DNA of 64,000 bases from the NCBI GenBank assembly GCA_963682025.1, contig OY821518.1, positions 35,938,559 through 36,002,558 of the forward strand. Reading direction: 5' to 3'. Source of the DNA: Cordilura impudica. Lineage: Eukaryota; Arthropoda; Insecta; Diptera; Scathophagidae. Both the position numbers and the translations under genes were made by a program. Below, in pieces: positions 56,048 through 64,000 of the stretch (position 1 is its first letter; each line of letters begins with the position of its first letter). The notes beneath the pieces are model-generated. The model was not told where the DNA came from and searched no databases. It worked only from the letters and a program-made list of their open reading frames with translations.

Positions 56048-58538
56048 AAGAGTGGTCCTTCAAAATGAAAATGTTATTTTGGGGAGTGTAGGGATCTAGC
56101 TTGCTTCCATTCTATACAAAAGTAATATATGTGAAGTTTGGGGATAATCGGAAAAGAAAATTTGCGCCGGAAATCGAATGAAAATTTCAAGTGAGCTTAT
56201 ATGGGGACAGTATGACTTTTTCAGATTTTACGAACATTTTGTTCTATACTTTAATTTTTTCGACAAGTTGTTACATAAATCGATATCTGTACTAAATTAT
56301 ATTTTCAAAAAGCTATATAGCTTTAAAATCGAATAAAAGTAGCCACGAACTAGCAAATGCCTCATACAACTTTTCTGCCAAAAATTGTCTGTCATGAAAT
56401 TTGACAGACATTTTTTCAACCGTAAGAACTGGATTAAAGCCATAATTTTTCTTTTGCCGCTACACCTACAAGTGCTCAGATATGAAGTATTGTTTTTTTT
56501 TTCACGTTGGTAACCTATTGAGACCGAAAATGGGAAATCTTTTTTGATAAAATTTTGAAAACTCCTTTTTCAAATTTTAAAAAATTTTCTTAAACAAAAT
56601 TTAAACAAATGGATCTGCCACTTTACTGTTTTGTTAAGCGCATTTTATAGATTTATTGTGTAAATTTTTTGGTAAATCGCTATGCCAGAATTTTTTTTGA
56701 CAAGGGTTTTATTTTTGTGGATTTCGAGAAAAATGGGATTTTTTTGAAATATTCTGTATATGTAATCTTTCTAAATTCGTTATATCCAAAATTAATCAGC
56801 TCTCTATTAAATACCGTATTTTACCTTAATGGTATAGGGTTTCGGAAAAAAAAATATTATGACCCCATTAACCCTTTTGGAATTGGGTTTACATATGACC
56901 CCAAGCCAATAAAAGACAATTTATTCAAAAAATTCAAATATTTTGCAAATACTGTCGAATTTTTAAAAACGTTACACAAGATATTTTAGCCAAATATATA
57001 TGTCTTTCGTTGCTAAAAATTTGGCATAAATCCGGGAACGTTAACCAATTATTTGCCAAGGCCATCTTTGGTTTTCAAAATGGTTTTAAATAAAAATTAC
57101 CTAAAACGAGTTTTTCTATTAAACTCGATTAAACCACTATTTAGAATTTAAGAAAAATAATTCTGTTAACTTTTATTTATTTAACTCTTCAGTGGTCCTG
57201 GAATCAAATTATCCATTGTGATATATGTTTGGAGCAATTATCTATTATTAAAAACTATCAGTATGTTTCCAAATATAATAAGAACATTGTTGAATTATAA
57301 CTCAACATTGTTAAATTAAATTTGACTATGTAGGGGAAAGAAGATGTTTTTTTTATGATTCTACTATCTGGAGTAAGAACTGTTTTTCTTCTTCATTTTT
57401 TGTTAATTCTTTATTAAAATCTTTTATGAATTTAACGCCTCTTTCGGCAATATCGTTTACAACAAATAATTCTTTGCACAAATTGCAACTCTTTCTAATA
57501 TCTTCACTATATTCCCATGTCGATGGAGGAAATAATACTTCTTCAGAAATACTAAAACAGCTGAAAACATTTTTAGTTTTAATGGAACAAACTCGCTTAA
57601 ATCACTATTTATCAAATTTTGTGATATGAATGAATTTTCTGGGTGGGTGAATCTTTTAGTGAGCCAAAAAAAAATGACATGGAGGCATTATCATCTTTTA
57701 ACTCAAAAGTTCCACTAGAAGTGAAAGAAAAAATGTTTGTTCGTCTAGATGCAGTGGAACCAGTTGTGAAACTAATCGAAAATAGAAAACTCATTCATCC
57801 AGAAAATTTGAAAAATATTGATTTAGCCTCGGCTATTAAGATAAAATATATTATTTAAGAGTAGAGAACTGATTAATTTTTGATATAAAGAATTTATAAA
57901 GGTACTGAATATGTAACAAAAATCTCATTTTTCTCGAAATCCGCAAAAATGAAATCCTTGTCAAAAAAAGTTAGGCATAGGAATTTATCTAAAAATTCAC
58001 ATAGTTAATCTATAACATATATTTAACAAAAACTTGTAGTGCCACATCCATTTTTTTAAATTTTGTTAAAGAAAATTTTTTTAAATTTTTAAAAGGAGTT
58101 TTCAAAATTTCATCAAAAAAATTGCCATTTTCGGTCTCAATGCGCAATAGGTTAACAACGTGGTCATAAAACAATACTTCATGTGTGAGTACTTACAGGT
58201 ATAGAGACAAAAAAAAATGATGGTTCAGATAGTTGAAAAAATTTCCGTCAAATTTCGTGACCTATTGTTTTTTGGCACAAAAGTGGTCTGAGGCATTTGC
58301 TATTTCTTGGCGAATTTTTATTAAATTTTAAATCTATACAGCTTTTTGAAAAGATAATTTAGTGCAGACGTCGATTCATATAACAACTTGTCGAAAAATT
58401 AATCTATAGAACGAAATTTTCGATAAATCTGAAAAAAAGTCATATTTTCCCCATATAAACACACTTGAAGTTTTCAATCCGACACTCCCCAAAATCGCAA
58501 TTTTAAAAAAAAATTCCATATAACGTACGATCACTCTA
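56048..58538. mobile_element. Element E: long-inverted-repeat transposon with 8-bp target duplication
   Basis: Arms of ~700-790 bp (56048-56835 and 57835-58538) are inverted copies. Paired blocks include TTTTGGGGAGTGTAGGG / ACACTCCCCAAAA, TTCAAAAAGCTATATAG / TATACAGCTTTTTGAA, GAGACCGAAAATGG / CCATTTTCGGTCTC and GATTTCGAGAAAAATG / CATTTTTCTCGAAATC. ATGTAGAT is duplicated exactly at 56040-56047 and 58539-58546. An 8-bp duplication fits hAT, P or MULE-like elements; the superfamily is not assignable. The core is partly coding. Confidence 0.85.
57353..57577 (-). pseudogene. Transposon-protein fragment in element E
   Basis: Minus strand, ending at a stop near 57353: WEYSEDIRKSCNLCKELFVV, then NDIAERGVKFIKDFNKELTK and NEEEKQFLLQIVES. 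VND.AERGVKL...FN..LTK.EEQKQ.LLQ.V is a pattern I recall from multicopy unnamed insect proteins. A further + strand frame (57643-57858, MEALSSFNSKVPLEVKEKMF) lies beside it and is also unassigned. Confidence 0.5.
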
Positions 58539-58700
58539 ATGTAGATGTATGTAGACAAATTTGCAAAGCTGTCGCTTTCACAGTTCTCGAGATATATGAT
58601 AGTTAATAATTACTTTATATGGGAGGTACCACGCCCACTTATCTTATCTGGCCCATTTTCGGCATGGCTATTATAAGACCAGTGCTGGCCATCGAGAGAA

Positions 58701-59046
58701 ATGAGTTAGTAATATTTATAAGCATGTGTTAGTTATATTGCACTGATCGAAATCCGTGGATGTAACATAATGCCGATATTGTATTGGTTTGCGTAGGTTT
58801 TGTATGAGTGTTAATATAAATGACCAAAAGGGAAAATAGTTAAGTTTACGATGGATATGGGAAAATTTTCAATATATCTTTTTGTGTTAAAATTTTAAAT
58901 CTTACATTTTGAAAATTTAAAACAAAATCTAATGAAATTTGAATCTTTCTTATCTATAAGTTGAAAGTTAATTAAATTCTATTAAAACATAAACAAAAAA
59001 TATCAAAACTTAAAAAGATATTAAACTTCAAAAGTTAATGAATGGT
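58701..59046. other. Intronic sequence, nothing recognised
   Basis: AT-rich, no coding signal. Confidence 0.5.
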
Positions 59047-59050
59047 TTAA

Positions 59051-61615
59051 CCTTCGCCTTACCAATACCTACCCGGGTGACCATTTTGGTTTAATTTCTT
59101 TGATAACTTGGTTAATTTGGCTCCGATCTAGGGGAAATTTGGACTCACTGAACAAATTGTTGAGTTCTTTTTTGTAAAAACATTATAAAACTTTTAATTT
59201 TTTAGTAGATTTTTTTAATATTTTTCAATTTTATATCGTGGTTTACCTACCGATACCCACCGGGTGACCCTTTAAGTAAATCCAAGAGAATTTAACATAC
59301 AGAAGAATTTTATAGCAGTTTTTTCAGTTGTAATTTATTCACTTTTGTAATTATAATATTTAAGTCAATTACGTTGATTGGTGGCATTTTTCACATTTAG
59401 TTTGACTGACGCTATGCTTTGCACAAATGGGCTTTTTACACCTAACGCAAATTTGTCGTGTATTTCTTCGTTTAGAACAGTAGCACATATTACATTTGCC
59501 TTTTATTTTGATGCGGCCAGTTGCATCCCTTTCCGGAGTTAAGTCGGCTTCAAAATCATCAGCCTGGTCCGTAGCGGTAATTGGTTCACCTGAAAAGTAA
59601 AGCTTTATCACTTCCTTTACTTTTAAAATTTTTTTTTTTACCTAAAATGCATTCCATGGCTGATCTGATTGGAAATCTTCCAATGATTGTGGTACTTTCG
59701 ATCTTATCAATATTAAAGGACGACATAGGTCTTCACCAAGGCTCTCAAGGAAACGCTTCCGCTGCGATCGCATTACAGACTTTTCTCCATTATTTTCGTT
59801 ATATATTATGAATAAAGCAAGGACTGGCGTATCCAAAATATTAAAAAACAGTGCTAATGGCTAGCGTAATGTTGCTCATTTTGTGAAATACTGTGACAAC
59901 ATTTTGTCCATGGTGTCCATACCACCCTTAGTCCTGTTGTAATATGGAATTATTTTTGGTATTTTGTTTTTTTTTTACTGTGCCTACAACCGATAGTTTC
60001 CAAGTGTCCAGCACCTTAGCTAACGGCAATGTTGTAAAAAAATAATACATGGTGACATTTCTTCGAGTTTTTTGTACATGCAAACTACTAAATCTTTTAC
60101 AACACGTTCACCTTGGTTAGTGTCCCTTACATTGTTCACTTTTCCGGTGCATATTTGCCCCTGAAGAGGATAATACGAGTTTGAATAACACGCCCACCAG
60201 ATTTTGATACCATATTTAGCTGGCTTGAAAGGCATATACTACGTGAAACGTGTTCGACCCCGTAATCCGAATAATTGCTCGTCCACCGTAATTGATTCGT
60301 GTAGTCGATAATGCGATCTCAAGTTGGAATTTACCATCTCGAAGACGTCTCTGAAAGCCGCATCCTTGTCTTTTTGTTGTCGAGCCACTCTTGTAGCATG
60401 CCAGTTAAAGCGAAGGAATCGTAAAATTTCCGCAAAACTGTTACGCGACATGGTTGCATGATGCAGTGGATATGAATGTTTCTTCCAAAGATCTGCGGGG
60501 GGCTCCTGACAGGAATTTTGACATCCCATTATTAGCAAAATGCCCAAAACTGCCGGTAATTCCTCATTTGTAATTGGTATCCAAGTACGTTGTTGCTTAT
60601 CGATCTTTTCAGAATTCCATTTTTGTACACAGCCTCGGCTTATTTGTTTGAAAATTTTCGAATTAAATCTCTAATAGCAGCACTGAAAATGCAGTAGAAT
60701 GTATCAACCCTGGACATATTTTTTGTGGTTGGATGAGGGCCCACATAAAGTTTTTCGTGAATAATATTGATCAATCCTTCTTATACCATTTCACACTGTC
60801 GTTAGTCTCGTAATACGAATTATTTGCACACGACGACGTCGGGATTTCATTGTTCGACTCATCATATTCATCACACTCACTTTCATCGTTTACCTCAACT
60901 TCGCAAGGCTCTTGTTCCGCAGCAGAATCTTCAGCTTCTCCACCAGGCAAATAATCATCGTCTTCATCATCATCCCCAAACAAATTCTCAGTTTCATCCA
61001 AATCGAATTCAGCGTCAATTAATCGAAGAAATTATGCTTCTCTCTCTTCATGAGATAATCCTTGCCAAAATAAATTACAATACAAATAGCGTTAACAGAA
61101 AGATATTGTAAATTATTTTCACCACTCATATGGAAATATTGTGCGACCACTTGTCAACGTTTTCACATAACAACTAATTTGTAAATTATTATAACGAAAA
61201 TTTGCACCGCTATGCGTGCATATCATATATATATATATATATATCTGAATTACCGTTAGGGCCCTTTTACACGTTCAATATTATTGACCGCGATTCAATA
61301 TCATTGAACGTGTAGATTGCAGAATTATTGGACCGCGATCCATAGTAATGGATTGCACAATAGGAGGCCATTCTGCGATATGTATCGCAGTCCAAATATC
61401 ACAATATATATTGAAAGTGTAACATGGCCCTTGGAAACGGTATAGCAAAAATGAGTAACACATGAAGTTGTTATTTTTGTGATCTACTTTGCAACATTCT
61501 TCGCTTTATGTGACAATCCAGGCTTCATCGCCCATAAGCATATGCATAGAAGTGCAGGGTCACCCCGGTGGGTATTGGTAAACGACGTACATAAAAACCT
61601 TTGGTAAGGCGAAGG
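59051..61615 (-). mobile_element. piggyBac transposon, degraded coding
   Basis: Perfect 13-bp inverted ends CCTTCGCCTTACC / GGTAAGGCGAAGG. TTAA lies at the left border (59047-59050) and TAAA at the right (61616-61619). Subterminal ATACC.ACC.GGGTGACC blocks lie at 59073, 59250 and 61560 (inverted). 2,565 bp, the usual piggyBac size. Confidence 0.9.
59369..61111 (-). pseudogene. piggyBac transposase pseudogene
   Basis: Minus strand in several frames, N to C. An acidic N-terminus, DETENLFGDDDEDDDYLPGG (about 60950), is followed by PITNEELPAVLGILLIMGCQ and HATMSRNSFAEILRFLRFN. ITVDEQLFGLRGRTRF (about 60265, first catalytic Asp) and MPFKPAKYGIKIWWACYS (about 60200) come next, then a broken stretch and NRTKGGMDTMDKMLSQY (about 59920, the KGG.D..DKM block). 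The C-terminal Cys-rich domain (CNMCYCSKRRNTRQICVRC, KCEKC) is at 59370-59500. Frameshifts and stops (for example about 60236-60240) make it inactive. The second catalytic Asp is not visible in the eroded middle. Confidence 0.9.
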
Positions 61616-62344
61616 TAAAACAAAAGCCAAAACTTCTTTCCCATTCTTTATCCACATGATTACACTATTTTTATTAAAAATCTATAAGCTTTAGTAGAAC
61701 ACGAAAATTGTGCGTTGGTGTAAATATTGTCTATATACCTTTTAAAAGGCTATTTAAGAAATTCAAAATACAATGCGACATAGACCAGATTTGTTGAAAA
61801 GCTTTCAAATGGCTGAATGCAAAGGTTGTTTAATTTTATTTTTTTGTGAGTATTTTTGTTTTCATTCAGCTGTGTACATATAAGAAGCCGATTAGAGTTC
61901 GGCTCCCTGGAGCCGATATGTTCAGTGCTGCCTTAGACAAATTTTCAAAGCTCTCGCTGTAGTTTTACTCAATATACATATATGATATTAAAAATTCATA
62001 AACATAATTAAATGTTTTTATGACCATCGTTTTCCATAATTAAAAATAGCGTTTCACTATAAACGTTCTAGGGCACTTCGATTTGTTTTTATTATTTGAA
62101 TTATTCACGGACATTTCTTCTGGTATAAAAATCAACAGCTATGAAAAGTGGCCAAGCAGATTTGTTTCATCGTCCATAATGCAACATTCATAGTTGTTTT
62201 GTGATACACTTTCACTTTTTGCGATTTCATTCATGACTCTTTAATATAATTTTCTTCCGAAAGATTACAAGCAGTTGATTTTATGAACTTTTTTTTATAG
62301 TTTTTTTGTGAAATATTCGTATTTTAATGGTTAGACGTTCATTA
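61616..62344. other. Intronic sequence, nothing recognised
   Basis: No coding or repeat family match. Confidence 0.5.
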
Positions 62345-62670
62345 TCTATAATATTAATAGGCTAGGCGATTTCTTATGCACGATGTTTTGTTCTATCGTC
62401 CCGATTTTGGCCAAACGTATATAAATTTGAAAGGTACTTCTTTTTAGCCGTTTTGCAGATTTACAGATTTTTAAAGTTGCTACTGACACATACATAAAAT
62501 TACACATATGCTATGTGTATTTTATTAAATTTGTTAATGTGTTTGTTAATGAGTTTTGTATCTTCATTCACAATAAAAATAAACCATAAAAGTGTTGGTT
62601 TGTGAATTGGCTAAGTTGAAAAAAGCTTCCTAGAAATTACAATCGAATTTCGAGCGCTGGAATCTGCTGG
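62345..62670 (+). mobile_element. Helitron A7, complete
   Basis: Host A, TCTATAATATTAATAGGC ... AATCGAATTTCGAGCGCTGG, AATCTGCTGG, host T. It ends CTGG, still within the CTRR rule. 326 bp, no coding. Confidence 0.85.
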
Positions 62671-63068
62671 TAATTGTTAATATTCCTAAAGCCATTTTCC
62701 GGGAACTTTTGCCTCATAACTGGCCATTTTAAAAGCTCTTTTTGAATCACTTTTATAACATATATATTTTTTATTCATATGTGCAATACTTCGAATTTTT
62801 CATTGCGATTAAAATTTCAGTGGCATTAGACATGCAAATGGCAAAAAATTGCGCAACGGAAATGGTTTATTTTTAATTATCATTGGTTCAACTAGTTCTA
62901 ATGAATTGATAGGGATTCCTCCTAGAATAATTAATTACAATTCAGAAAAAAATAATTCTTTTAACACAATTTATGTAAGAATTTTGTTATGAATTTATAA
63001 AATATTCGCATAAAATAACGGAATTTTGTATAATTTTGGTTACACAAACCGAACAAGCTCACCCACTT
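62671..63068. other. Intronic sequence, nothing recognised
   Basis: AT-rich, featureless. Confidence 0.5.
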
Positions 63069-63840
63069 TTTATACCCTCCACTCCAGTGTGCAGAGGGTA
63101 TATATAAGTTTGTCATTCCGTTTGTAATAATTAGAAAAAAAATTTTGGACCCCATAAAATATATATATTTGTGATCCTTATAACAACCGGAGTTGATATA
63201 GCGATGTCCGTCTGTCCGTCTGTCCGTCTGTGGAAATCACGATGACGGCATCACTCGGGCAGCTAGGGTATTCGTTGGCATAAAAAATGATTCAGTAACG
63301 TCCTGAAAAGTTTGCTATTTAAAATCGTCCAAATCGGTCGATTAGGGCCCGAGATTTGAATGAAGAACTAAAAAAAGTCTTGAAAAAATATAATTTTCTA
63401 TGTTCTTGTCACGATCACGCCTTCAATAGTGCAGCTACAGTGATCATTTTTAACGAGAATGATTCACCAAATTCATGGGAAGATTTCTGTTTCAAAATTC
63501 ATTGAAACCGGTGGAACAGGTCCAGGGAAATCTCTGAAAAATTAAAAAAAAAATGAAAAATATGATGTTTCTATATTGTTCTTGTTTTATTCTAAATGTT
63601 GTGTTGCTGTCATAGTTGGACTTGTTGTTTTTGTGGTCGTTGGGGTAATAATATAATAAAAACTAACCTTTTGTACATTTTTTTATTAACTCTGGTAGAA
63701 AAATTAAAAATTTGGATTGTTTTGGCATCACTAAAAAAATTTATTAGATCATTTCTGTCATTACCACGGGCCTGCCTGCAAAATTTCAGATCGAATGGCT
63801 CACGGGAAAGGGGTTAAAATCGATCTAAAATTTTTTCGAC
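63069..63840 (+). mobile_element. Second DINE-like family, copy C2 (end not seen)
   Basis: TATACCCTCCACTCCAGTGT start, GTTTGTCATTCCGTTTGTAA, GTTGATATAGCGATGTCCGT and a (GTCY)n block at 63206-63233, as in C1. The hairpin/ACTTG terminus is not found before 64000, so the right limit is approximate. Confidence 0.6.
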
Positions 63841-64000
63841 AAGCAGACACTACGAGTTAATATAAAGGGAGTAGAAATTCACCAACATCTAAAGCAAATA
63901 ATGCTAAAATACCTAGTTGTTAATAAAAAAAAACAATGTAAATTTAACAAAAAAATTTTATGTATAAATTTATTTAAAGAGAAAAACACAAAAATAACGT

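Larger units (their letters stand above)
55735..58700. repeat. D-family repeat D2, split by element E
   Basis: Left part 55735-56047 (TTACTTTGTATGGGCGGTGT, CATGCAAAGTCACAAGGCTC) and right part 58539-58700 (GGGAGGTACCACGCCCACTT) resemble the inner blocks of foldback D1. The tandem-array arms of D1 are not present here. Confidence 0.5.

Noticed and set aside
60824..61111. His-rich 95-aa + strand frame (HTTTSGFHCSTHHIHHTHFH)
   Set aside because: Antisense of the acidic N-terminus of the piggyBac transposase.

Overview
This window is eukaryotic and looks like a higher (calyptrate-type) fly. It is AT-rich, packed with interspersed DNA and has almost no long reading frames. The only host coding sequence I can support is 132 nt in two tiny exons on the + strand, an 83-nt exon (35080-35162) and a 49-nt exon (53902-53950). 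Joined, they encode the second half of RRM1 of a CELF/Bruno-family RNA-binding protein. The phases and both exon lengths agree with what I know of CELF genes. The window is therefore the interior of a giant bru-type gene: more than 35 kb of upstream intron, an 18.7-kb intron between the exons, and more than 10 kb of downstream intron. The paralogue (bru1/aret, bru2 or bru3) is not resolved.

Nearly everything else is transposable-element DNA, often nested. The families are: (A) a short non-autonomous Helitron (TC...CTAG ends, A|T insertion); (B) a ~0.8-kb DINE-1/mini-me-like element with a (CCGT)n block and a terminal hairpin, about 15 copies; (C) a second DINE-like family; (D) a foldback-like family with inverted tandem arrays; (E) a long-TIR DNA transposon with an 8-bp target duplication; (F) and (H) two DNA-element families carrying broken genes for an uncharacterised DDE-like protein with DFAENY / SDG...KN / HGKG..DGIG motifs; Tc1/mariner elements, one with an intact 361-aa transposase and two internally deleted relatives; Tc1 remnants; one piggyBac copy with broken coding; three LINE remnants; a tRNA-derived SINE; and MITEs.

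Layout. 0.8-5.4 kb: deletion copy of H holding a LINE and a Helitron, the Helitron itself holding a B copy. 5.7-7.2 kb: two B copies head to tail. 7.3-12.1 kb: Helitron split by a minus-strand LINE whose 3' tail is a 513-bp pentanucleotide array; the LINE is split by the intact mariner; a second Helitron abuts. 12.3-20.9 kb: B copies, foldback D1 with a deleted mariner, Tc1 remnant. 21.2-32.3 kb: F1, Helitron, B, C, MITE, F2, jockey-like tail, SINE. 35.1 kb: exon. 36-41.7 kb: deleted mariner, then ~4.7 kb of degenerate GTAC-centred satellite. 42-50.5 kb: nested Helitron/B/MITE/Tc1. 51-53.2 kb: H2. 53.9 kb: exon. 55.7-58.7 kb: D2 split by E. 59-61.6 kb: piggyBac. 62.3-63.8 kb: Helitron and C copy.

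The genes do not form a pathway. The host gene is an RNA-processing regulator, and the rest is a layered record of transposition in its introns. All family assignments come from reading the sequence; no database was searched.
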